This document shows positions 11,021-20,977 of a stretch of 64,000 nucleotides of DNA, one piece after another. Numbering within the stretch: the first letter of the stretch is position 1; each line of letters starts with the position of its first letter. The position numbers and the translations under genes are program-made. A model generated the notes under the pieces. The model was not told where the DNA came from. It did not search any database and saw nothing but the letters and a program-made list of their open reading frames with translations. The DNA is taken from contig MNCI01005926.1 in assembly GCA_015680685.1 (NCBI GenBank), positions 125,159 through 189,158 of the forward strand, given 5' to 3'. This DNA is from Gnetum montanum (taxonomy: Eukaryota; Streptophyta; Gnetopsida; Gnetales; Gnetaceae).

Positions 11021-12159
11021 CATCATTGATGACTAGGCAAAATTTGAAAAGATCTGTTGTTGCAGTTAGTTGTTCCTGTTCCACAGAGACTTGTTGCATG
11101 ATTCATCCCATGGGGCCTAATGAAACTGATTCTGTTTGCTTTGAAAGCTACATGTGGTGACTCCATATACTTGTTTAAAGTGTTTAGCTGATTGTTACAT
11201 TTGTGGTTTTCTTGTCTTCTTGGAGTTGTGTTTGTAGGATGACACTTCTGAGGTGTTTGTGCATAGATGCACTTCATCATGACGACAAGGTATCACATTT
11301 TTCCTGATGCATGCGACTGGTTTAATCAATCCATTCATAAGTACATTCCCGACTCTCGATGCATCCCCTATTTCCCCATCATGCTCCCCTTAGCCTATTC
11401 AATTACACCCCCTGATACATTCTGCTCACCTCAAAACTCTTGATACACTGTTGCACACTGTAACTCTTTAAGTAGTTGCGACGCAAAACACAATACACAG
11501 TACATGATGCAAAATGTAAGTGCTCAAACATAAGCATGGCACAGAAAGCAAGCTCTTTCAAAAAGACCAAAACGAAAAAAAAGAAAAAAAAAAGAGAACA
11601 AAAAAAAAGGTCAAAGAGCAAAATGCACAGAAAAGGTCTTCAAGACCCCGTTGACATCATAAACAAAAGACTATTGGCCATTCTCATACAAGCCCCAGGC
11701 GAGAAGGCAATTGTCTTGAAAAAAAGTTACACTTGTGTCTCAAAGAGACCATGTTGCACATCATTGCGTGGCTTTGGCTGTTTACAACGGGCCCTGCAAA
11801 TACTCTATAAGAGTCCCATTTCTCCAAAGAATGCACCTCCTATGTCTTGGTTCTGAGTTTGCTAAAAACCCAGCTGTTGACAAGGACCAATGACATAACT
11901 TGTGCACAAGAGAGCATTCCTCTCCCACAAATCCCAGCAGCAATCATCGCCCTTAACCTCCTAGCTTCCCTGGTTACAACCGATTCCCTTGCATCTTGAA
12001 CCACATTCCCTCAATCCCATGTACTTTTGAAAATGGTGCGATGACACCCAGCCAAGGGCCGACGGTTAATGTTTGATGCTTTATTGCTCATGGTGTTTTG
12101 CACTTCTTTGTCGATGCCTCTCGGGTGGATTCCTCCAGACGTCAACAAAGAGGGGCCAA
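11021..12159 (+). other. A1 3' non-coding region and polypurine tract
   Basis: Non-coding sequence shared with A2 (15666-16814). It includes an A-rich run at about 11565-11610 and ends with gtcaacaaagaggggccaa (12141-12159), whose acaaagagggg part is the probable polypurine primer for plus-strand DNA synthesis, directly before the 3' LTR. Short frames here (11023-11280, 11403-11856) have low-complexity content and no family match that I recognise. Confidence 0.75.
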
Positions 12160-13734
12160 TGAAACACCACTAATTTTGGCCTAGCACTTTTAGACAAGAA
12201 TCAAGCTAATTCATGCTACTGCCCAACATGAGTACAGCGTGACCAAACTTGGAGGCCTCCGAAACAGCCCCTGATGGTCCATGATTCAACAAGAAAGGTC
12301 CCCCCAGGGCCCACAAGCGAATGCACCAACTTCCAACATCCAGAATCAAAATTTTCAGGTTTAAAATGTTTGGTTTTGGCTAAGTACACTTTGGTTACTT
12401 TTTCAGATCCTGCATAGCGTAAGGATCAACGTCACCAACCTTTGGAGCCCCAAAATTGAGTTCAAATAGGCTGAAATCAAGCACAAGGACCCCCCATGAC
12501 CTTCACCAATGTCCCGAGTAGCTCCCAGCCTCTAAAAAACCAAGATTTGGGCCTCAAATATGCCATTTTGACTTGGTGACGCTGGAGTTACTTTTTTAGA
12601 CGCTGCACAACGTAAGGATCAGCGTCACCAATTTTTAGAGCCCCAAAACTAAGCCAAAATGACTTGATTTTAAGGGTGTAAGTCATCCTCAAGGTCCACT
12701 ATTGATAACTATGGGTCCCAGCCTTCAGAAATTCCAGATTTCAACCCAAAATTGCAAGTTTTAGAGGTCACACTGCAAGTCACGCTGGATGCTAGACAAG
12801 TGAGGCGGTGTTAATCCTTCTTGATTTTCTTTTTCAAGAAATCTATAAAATGGCAAAGGGATATGAAAGCCCATGCAAAATCAGGCCAAATATTCAGCAA
12901 AAAAAAAAGAAATATAATTTTTTCAAGCGGGCCAGAGTTGGAGCTAATCTTTTTAAATTTTAAATTTTTTTTATCGCTTGAGGGCTTATATTTCTAATTT
13001 GTATTTTTTTTATGGGCTTGAATGACCCACAAATTGTAAAATACATTGAACATGGTCAAAAAAAACCCTAGCCAAACCCTAGCCCAGCCCTATAAATACC
13101 CTATCAATTCACACAAACTAGGGGGAGGCAAGAGAAGCAAAGCAAAAGCAGCAAGAGAGAAGGGAGAGGAAGAGGCAAAGATTGGAGAGATTGGAAATTC
13201 TGAAGGAGGATAGAACTTGCAATCCTTGGGCGCTCAGCACATCTAATTTTTGGCTTCCAAGTTCTTCTCACGTTCATCCCATTTCATCGTCGCATCATCG
13301 TGTCACATCTTTCCAGGGCTAGGCATTTGACTTGCCATTCACACTTGTGCAACTATGCTTTGACCGGTGCACATTTTTTAAAAAAATAATATAATACAGT
13401 TTCATTATTGTCTCTCATTCACATTGTTTAAGTTCTGTTTATGCTTTACAAATATAATTTTGTTTATGCTTTATTCATAATTCAATACACTTTATTTACA
13501 TTTCGTATTGTTGTCTACATTCCGTTTACATCCTGTTACGATAACCCCAGTGCTAGCTATAGCTTACGCTCAGGGAAGTCCTTGGTTGATTTGCGTGCAA
13601 ACCATCCAAGGCACTCTGCCTTCGTTTACTTTTCCAGCTTGCCCTCGGGCGAAGGCAGGGTCAGTTGTGGCTGCCCAACGATCTCTCGGTGTTTTCTCCC
13701 TTCCAGCCTTACATCAACAATTTAGGTCAGTACA
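12160..13734 (+). repeat. A1 3' LTR
   Basis: A 1575-bp copy of 822-2412, from tgaaacaccac to gtcagtaca, followed by the duplicated gaatg. By eye there are roughly 25 mismatches in the first 390 bp and fewer later. The first hairpin block is mutated (gatcctgcatagcgt) and the second is nearly intact (12599-12626). TATAAATA lies at 13091-13098 with telo-boxes before it. Confidence 0.93.
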
Positions 13735-13739
13735 GAATG
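13735..13739. repeat. Target-site duplication of A1, right copy (gaatg)
   Basis: Identical to 817-821. A2 sequence resumes immediately after it. Confidence 0.9.
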
Positions 13740-14901
13740 CAAGAGGACAAATGAGCACCTCTTAACTCCCATGGCCGAAGCAAAGGCCACAACTTGCAAA
13801 CAATAACTAAACACTGGGACCCCTACCCCCAAGAAAACCAAGCCTAAATCCCCCTTCTGAGAGCTCTGTCTCTCAAGCTTCATGGAGGAAGTCAAATCCA
13901 ACACAACAACCAACAACACAGACTTCATAGCTGCACTAGCCTAAGTAAAACAAGTGCTAAAATAGAAGAACACAATGATGAGTTTGTACAACCTGGTCAT
14001 GACTTCAACCACTCACTGCGAAGCCTTGGCTCAAACGTTAGCATCCATTCTTGTTACAGAGGACATCCCTGCAAATGAAGAATCCATCCATGCAATGATT
14101 TTGCAACAGACACCACAAGGATTGGCTTCAAATACCTTAGCCTTCCATGACAATGTAGTTAAAGTCAACCCCAAATGAGGGGAGGTCACAATAGCTCCAC
14201 TATCCATTAGCATTCGTGTTGGGCAGTGCACCATCCATAGAGTGCATGTTGACGATGGTGCAGTAAGGAACGTAGTCTTGTACTCCGTCATCGACAAGCT
14301 AGGCTTGGCAGATGAAATCAGGCCAACCAAAACCACATGTCTAAAATCCTTTAATGGATCACATGTCAAGATCAATGGTACAATCAACTTAGCCTTTATA
14401 ACAAGAGAGCAATTCCCCACTAGCACAGATGTCACTATCATAGAGGAGATGCCAAGTTTCAACATGATTCTAGGTAGGCCTTGGCTAGCTCAACTAAGGG
14501 CCATCTCCTCTCGCATGCACCAAGAAATCCACCTTCCATATGAAGGTGGTCAAGTTATCATCCATGGTGATAACATTTCCTCTTCAACTATCCACGACAT
14601 AGACATGGTGCAAGTTTTGGACGAAGTGTTTCTTAATGATACACCTATGACAACCAACGCAACCCTTAAGGCTAACACACTCGAACGAGTGGTTGAAGCC
14701 AACAACCCCCCAGAGGACCCTAAACCTTGCATGCTCCCTAATCCATGCCTAGTTAGGAAGCAACTACATGACCAAGACTCTCCCTTGGCTGAAAATGTGC
14801 TTGATGCTTGCCTACCTTCTACCTACTCCTCTAACATGCATTTTTTAACTTTTGTTTACATTGCACTAGCCTATGCATTTACATTTTTCTCGCTCACTTA
14901 G
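13740..14901 (+). pseudogene. pro: A2 gag end and aspartic protease
   Basis: Continuation of the A2 polyprotein after the A1 insertion. The stretch MSLYNLVMTSTTHCEAL (from 13975) aligns with SLSLYDLVMTLPVHQEAL of A1. The protease is intact over 14242-14600, with VHVDDGAVRNVV carrying the active-site region and MILGRPWLAQL the C-terminal flap-side motif. After it comes about 100 residues of unrelated-looking tail ending in a hydrophobic stretch (FLTFVYIALAYAFTFF) and the stop at 14899-14901. Stops interrupt the part before 13975 and at 14176. The frame is followed not by RT but directly by 3' non-coding sequence. Confidence 0.88.
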
Positions 14902-16814
14902 ATCATGTGTTTTTCTTTGTTTACATATTCGTCAACTTAGTTCACATAGTGCATTTAAGAAAACATAAAACTACAAAAACACATGGCTCGAAAAGGCCTT
15001 AAACTAGCATATGGCCTAGAACGACCTAAAAATATCATTTTTTGCATTGCTTTTCTTTCATTCATACATTCTAACTCTATGTACAGTAGGTGTCTCTTGA
15101 TGTTGTTTTCTTCCTAGTTGATTTTTGTAGGATCTCGTAGGCACGTAACATGACCATGCATGCAGCATCACACTTTACATAAGCAAGGTAAGCATTAGTC
15201 CACTATGACTATAAACTGGCACAGAATAGTCCTAGCATCATAACTTAAAACTGATACCATAGAATAGTTCTGGCATCATGACTTAAAACTGATACCACAG
15301 AATAGTCCTGGGATCATGACTAAAAACTGATACCATAGAGAAGTCCTAGATCATGACTTAAAACTAATACCACAGAGAAGTCCTGGATCATGACTTAAAA
15401 CTAATAGCATAAAGAAGTCCTAGATCATGAATTAAAACTAATACCATAGAATTCTATTCGATATGACACTAAACTACTACATCCATCCGCCATGACATGA
15501 AACTAGCATCCAAAGTCCACTAAGACTATAAACTAGTTTGCCTCTTCACAGTCTACCACGACTATAAACTAGCAATGCACCATCTGCTATGACACTAAAC
15601 TAGCACCGTCCAAGGGATTATGACATGAAACTAATCAACAACAGGCCACTAAGACTATAAACTTGTGACATCATCGATGACCAGGAAAAATTTGAAAAGA
15701 TGTGTTGATGTAATCAACTGTTCATGTTTTGCAAAGACTTATTACATAATTCATCTCATGGGCCTTAATGAGGCTAATGTTGTTCATGATTCTATCTTCT
15801 TTGAAAATTGCACATGGTGACTCCATCTCCTTGTTTAAAGTGTTTAGCTGACTGTTTCATTTATGGTTTTCTTGTCTTCTTGGAGTTGTGTTTGTAGGAT
15901 GACACTTCTGAGGCATTCGTGCATAGATGCACTTCATCATGATGACAAGGTATTACATTTTCCTGATGCACGCGACTGAGTTAATCAATCCATTCATAAG
16001 TACATTCCTAACTCCTGACACATTTCCTATTCCCCATCATGCTCCCTTATCCTATTGGATTACATCCCCCTTGATACATTCCACTCATCTCAAAACTCTT
16101 GATACACTGTTGCACACTGTAACTCCTTAAGTAGTCGCAACACAAAATAGAGAGCACAATGCATGACATAAAATGCAAGTGCTCAAACACGAGCATAGCA
16201 CTAAAAGCAAGCTCTTTCAAAAAGACAAAAAACAAAAAAAAAACAAAAATAATTAAAAAAAGGTCAAAGAGAAAAATGTACTGAAAAGGTCTTCATGACC
16301 ATGTTGACATCACAAAGAAAAGACTATTGGCTATTCTCATACAAGCCCTAGGTGAGAAGGCAGTTGTCTTGAGAAAAAAAGTTACACTCGTGTCTCAAAG
16401 AGACCATGTTACACATCATTGCATGGCTTTGGCTATTTATAAAGAGCCCCGTAAATACTCTATAAGAGTCCCATTTCTCTAAAGAATGTACCTCCTATGT
16501 CTTGGATTTGAGTCTACTAAAAACCTGGCTATTGACAAGGATCAATGACATGACTTATGCATAAGAGAGAATTCCTCTCCCACAAATCCTAGCAGCAATC
16601 ATAGCCCTTAACATCCTAGCTTCCATGGTTACAACCGACTCCGTTGCATCTTGAACCACATTCGCTTAATCCCATGTACTTTTCAAAATGGTACGATGAC
16701 ATCCAGCCAAGGGCTGATGGTTAATGTTTGATGCTTTTTTGCTCATGGTGTTTTTCACTTCTTTGTCGATGCCTCTCGGGTGAATTCCTCCAGAAGTCAA
16801 CAAAGAGGGGCCAA
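14902..16814 (+). mobile_element. A2 3' region without RT, RNase H or integrase
   Basis: 14902-15190 resembles the A1 spacer, and then the sequence passes straight into the motif arrays (15224-15665) that in A1 follow pol. The whole 3.5-kb RT-to-integrase block is missing. 15666-16814 matches the A1 3' non-coding region and ends with caacaaagaggggccaa before the LTR. I see no gene here. Confidence 0.85.
15224..15450. repeat. 37-bp tandem array of A2, about seven diverged copies
   Basis: Units begin agtcctggatcatgac or variants and hold cttaaaact, equivalent to the A1 array at 10436-10770 but less uniform. This shows the array predates the split of A1 and A2, and that the A1 array was homogenised or re-expanded later. 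Confidence 0.85.
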
Positions 16815-18358
16815 TGAAACACCACTAATTTTTTCCTAGCACTTTTAGATAAGAATCAAGCTAAGTCATGCTGCTGCCCAACATGAGTACAGGGTGACCA
16901 AACTTGAAGGCCTCTGAAATAGCCCCCAATGGTCCATGATTCAATAGGAAAGGTTCCCCTAGGGCCCATAGGTGACTGCACCAACTTCCAACATCCAGAT
17001 TCAAAAGTTTCGAGTTCAAAATGTTTGGTTTTGTCTAAGTACACTTTGGTTACTTTTTCAGATGTTGCACAGCGTAAGGATCATCGTCACCAACATGTAG
17101 AGCCCCAAAACTAAGCCAAAATGACTTTATTTCAAGGGTGTAAGTCGTCCTCATGGTCCACTATTGATAACTATGGGTCCTAGGTTTCAAAAATTCCATA
17201 TTTCAGCTCAAAATTGGAAGTTTTTGAGGTCACATTGTAGGTCACACTGCAGGTCACGCTGGGCAATCAAATTTCTCTTGTACATTTCATTATAAATCCC
17301 CATTTGTGGGCATGTCAAGCCCTCATGGTCTAAATTAAATTTACTTTCATGGGCTTGAATAACCCATAAATTGTAAAATGGAATGTACCTGGTCAAGACT
17401 GTAGCTTGCCAACACACATCCAACTCGTGCACAACTATCCAACATAGATACATTGAACTTGGTCAAAGAATGAAGCTATCCAACACACATCTAACTTGTG
17501 CACAACTATCCAACACAGATACATTGAACCTGGTCAAAGAATGAAACTATCCAACACACATCCAACTCATGCACAACTATCCAACATAGATACATTAAAC
17601 CTGGTCAAAGAATGCAACTATCCAGCACACATCCAACTCATACCAACTATCCATGGGACACATGTCGCTAGATCAGCTTTCCTCTCATTTCACAGCCGTT
17701 GATTCCATTCTTGGATTTCATGCTTGAGCCCGGACCAACCCTATAATTACCCTATCAATTCACATAAACAAGGAGGAAAAATTAGAGAGGCAAAAATTGG
17801 GAGGCAAAAATTGGAGAGATTGGCAATTCTGATAAAGGACAGAACCTGCAATCCTTGGGTGCTTAGCACACCTAACTGTTGGCATCCAAGAATTTATCAC
17901 ATTCATCACATCATATCATCGCATCATATCATCCCGGGGCTAGGTGTTTGACTTGCCATTCACACGTGTGCAACTATGCTTTGATCGGTGCACATTTTTT
18001 TTAAAACAATATAATACAGTGTCATTATTTCCTTCCATTTAAATTATTTACTTCTGTTTATACTTTGTTTACAATATAGCTTTATTTACGCTTTATTTAT
18101 AATTCAATATGCTCTATTTATATTTTGTATCACTGTTTGCATTCCGTTTACATCCCATTTACGATAACCCCAGCGCTAGCCGTAGCTTATGCTAGGGGAA
18201 GTCCTTGGTGGATTTGCATGCAGACCATCCAAGGCACTCTTCCTTCATTCCCTTTTCCAGCTTGCCCTCAAGCAAAGGCAGGGTTAGCTGTGTGTGCCCG
18301 ACGATCTCTCGGTGTTTGTTTACCTTCCAGCCTTACACCGACGATTTAGGTCAGCACA
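16815..18358 (+). repeat. Family A LTR: 3' LTR of A2, shared with a following element
   Basis: A 1544-bp LTR from tgaaacaccac to gtcagcaca. Relative to 822-2412 it lacks one hairpin block, has a different middle (17255-17720) with a tandem array, and lacks the telo-boxes, having ccctataattacc at the TATA position. It is preceded by the A2 polypurine tract and followed by a primer-binding site, so it serves as both a 3' and a 5' LTR. Confidence 0.88.
17395..17660. repeat. Tandem repeat of about 70 bp inside the third family A LTR
   Basis: Roughly four units containing atccaacacacatccaact, gcacaactatccaac and acattgaacctggtcaaag. The A1 LTRs have only a single acattgaacctggtcaaag here (1719-1738), so this copy has expanded a segment just upstream of its promoter. 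Confidence 0.8.
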
Positions 18359-18724
18359 ATTTTTGGCACTAGAAGGAGGTCCTAAACCATTTCTATTTAC
18401 ATTTTTGATTAGCACTTAGTCAAAAATTTAGATGTTCTAGAGAGTATAACAAGTTCTCAGAGCATAGTAAGCTCCAGCGTAGCGAGTGTAGCGCTAGAGT
18501 TGGCCATTTTTAACAGTTTTCACACTTAGCATTTTTTTTCTTTCATTTTTACACTTATCCATTTTCCTGCTACCGGCAAATTTAGTCATTTTTTATTTTT
18601 TTTCATTTTCAAAGTTAGCCATTTTCTACAAATAGAAACTTTCACAACCCAATTTGTGAATATGAATCCAGATCAAGCTTCTACATCAATTCCTAACACG
18701 TTTGATACCACAATCCAACCAATT
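18359..18724 (+). mobile_element. PBS, leader and gag start of a truncated family A element
   Basis: The sequence tggcactagaaggaggtcc (18364-18382) follows the LTR end as in A1. A T-rich leader comes next, then atgaatccagatcaagc at 18662, a plausible gag start (MNPDQASTSIPN). This reads as the 5' end of another element that breaks off near 18724, where inverted sequence begins. Most of its internal part is absent. Confidence 0.7.
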
Positions 18725-20365
18725 GGATTAGTAGTTTAACGTCATTTCAAACATGTGGTAGTTTAACATCATTTCGGACATGTGGTAGTTTAACATCATT
18801 TCAGACATGTGGTAATTTAATCTAGTTATTAAGTTTCCTCTTGATCCTTTGTAGTTTAACGTGAGGGGTTTGGCATGTGGGTATGATCTTATACTTACCT
18901 TCCCCTTCATTGGTGACATCAAAGGGTAATTATGACCAAGAGACATTAGTAGGAATGGCTCCTATGTTTGCGTTGTCTAGTGCCCCCTCAGTTTTAGCAA
19001 GATTATGAGTTAACGTTGGGTTCACCTCTTGGTGTATGCTCGTAGTTTCTTTCTTAGGCTCAACGAAATTAATCTCTGATTCTTGATCTACTCCAGGGTG
19101 TGAGGAAGTAGGTGGTACTGTTGTGTCCCCATATATGATGATTTCACCACCTTCGTAAGGTAGGTGGATCTCCTAATGGATTTGTAAGGATACAAATTTA
19201 AGTTGAGCTAGCCAGTGATGTACTAGGATCATATTAAACCCTAGCATTTCATCAACCACTATAAATTCAGCTAATGTGGGGAATTGGTCCCTAGCTATGA
19301 TGTCTATGGTGACCATACCTTTCACCCCAACACAGGAACCACTGAAGGATTTCAAGAAAGAAGTTTTCATGTGCTATATTTGTTCAGTAAGTCCTAGTTT
19401 TTCGATGATGAGAAAGGGTATTACATTTGTCACCGCACTGTCATCGACATGCACCCTACGTATCTTGAAATGATCGACTTGTATTGTCATGAACATAGGG
19501 GCTGTGGTGACTTCTCTTGTTTTCCCATCTAGCTTAATGTTCTTAGCACAAGACTCTAGGGATGTAGTCTTTGATTCTTGAGGTTGCGGGGACAATACTG
19601 CATAAATGGATGGTTCATCTACAAGAAGGTCCTCACTAACAGGGATCAAAGTCAGCATCTGCACTAGAGCTTCACGATGTACTAGTGAAGTCATTATTAG
19701 GTCATACAGACTTAAAGAAGTGTTCTTTTGTTTCAAGGCTTGTGTGACCTGGGTCAATGCACTTGCTAGGTCTTTGCCATTTGGGACACCCTTATCTGTA
19801 GATATTTGGTCCATTTGGCCCAGCATCCATATTTCTCATGGAGGAATTTTTGGGTTGGTAGCTGAGGATGCTGGGTTCGGGACACAACCCGTGACATTAT
19901 CTTCACTTTGATGACTCATGCTAGGATCATTAATGAATGGACCAATGGGAACAACGTTTAGTAGAGTAGGCTTTTGTGGGCCTAATTTGTACTGATGGTT
20001 TTCTCTTTCTAGATGCTCTCTTGTTAACCTGTTAGCAAGATGTTCTTGTAGATGTTGAGGGGGAATGGAGGTGGGTTGTGTGTCAAGGTGTTTTGGAACC
20101 TAGATCACAAAGGGAATGGGTCAGTTTTCAAAAGGTGTAGTTGTTGCTGCAATGGAAGAAGGTACACGGATGATGAATGGCTTTAGTGGTGTAGGGGATG
20201 TGTGCGCGATGAAAGGGGTTTGACAAGATGTTGGGGTAGGTGTGTTTTATGAAGGCCTGCAGATTACAAAAGGTTTTCACGAGACGTCTTGTCTATTCTC
20301 CACATGGATATTATTAATTACATATGGCATGTCATTGGTGTTGAGGGGATCCCTGTGGAGATAAT
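18725..20365 (-). pseudogene. gag-pro: A3: inverted fragment of family A gag-protease
   Basis: Read on the minus strand, this matches A1 from about 4700 to 6340. In order it holds the gag C-terminal Pro-rich part, LGQMDQISTDKG (19820), SLSLYDLIMTS, the protease (VHVDDSAVTNVIPF near 19430, then MILVHHWLAQL near 19215), and three units of the 27-bp repeat (18731-18812). In the protease, DDGA is DDSA and GRPW is VHHW, so it would be inactive. This copy keeps sense codons at positions where A1 has stops, making it useful for dating mutations. Both ends are abrupt breakpoints. Confidence 0.88.
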
Positions 20366-20726
20366 CTATCTAAAGTGCTACAAGGTTTATAAGAAAGCTC
20401 ATCTTTATTACCGCACACACTATCATGCTCATATACAACAATGCTCGAATAAAAATTTGTACACTCAATGACTCCTGCTATGAGCACTTGGGGAAAAAAT
20501 TCTAACTTTCGAATGAAAAAACTACAAGATCTCTACTACAACTACAATCTCTACTTTCCATAAATGTGGCTACAAGCATGTATTTATAGCCAATTACAGG
20601 TACTATTTTGATGAGGCCACATCAACACATGATATGATGCATCAATTAGGCCTTGTCGACGAGGCCCAAAAATGAGGCCAAATTGATGAGGTTTCATTGA
20701 CGCAATCAATAGAACATGACTCATCG
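20366..20726 (-). repeat. B1 3' LTR, truncated
   Basis: It matches the distal part of 38916-39826 (about 39466-39826). The LTR part nearest the PBS side, about 550 bp, is missing at the A3 breakpoint. The polypurine tract reads tcttgggggta on the minus strand (20727-20737), with the LTR start mutated from tga to cga. Confidence 0.8.
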
Positions 20727-20977
20727 TACCCCCAAGATGAAATAAAAATTCATCCTGAAGTTCTTTTTACAAAATTGGGAAGGTATGGAATTATTGACTA
20801 ACTTTTCCTCAAACAAAAAAAACTGACTAACTTGACAAAAAAAAGGAGTGCCCAAGTGTATGGATCAACACATTATAAAAAAATGGTGGTATTTAGGACA
20901 CAAAAGTAAACACCATGACTCAACTTTTCAAAAATTATACAACACATTCCTTGTTTTCATGAAGCTATTGAAGAAGA
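20727..20977 (-). other. B1 3' end between the extra ORF and the LTR
   Basis: Non-coding, with the 'aggatgaattttta' type sequence that precedes the polypurine tract in other family B copies. I see no gene. Confidence 0.6.

Larger units (their letters stand above)
822..13734 (+). mobile_element. A1: complete Tat-type Ty3/gypsy LTR retrotransposon
   Basis: A 12.9-kb element in the order LTR (822-2412), PBS (2418-2436), gag-protease (2600-6241), repeat-bearing spacer (6242-6940), RT, two RNase H domains and integrase (6941-10417), a long 3' non-coding part with tandem arrays, polypurine stretch and LTR (12160-13734). It is flanked by gaatg on both sides. The YVDD motif, second archaeal-type RNase H and CHHC gag knuckle place it in the plant Tat clade (Ogre/Retand relatives). 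It inserted into an older member of the same family (A2). Stop codons interrupt both polyproteins, so it is not autonomous now. By eye the two LTRs differ by several percent, suggesting an old insertion. Confidence 0.93.

Noticed and set aside
11476-11856. Lys-rich frame in the A1 3' region
   Set aside because: The Lys run is the A-rich stretch. The equivalent A2 sequence (16140-16500) is not open, and no domain is visible.
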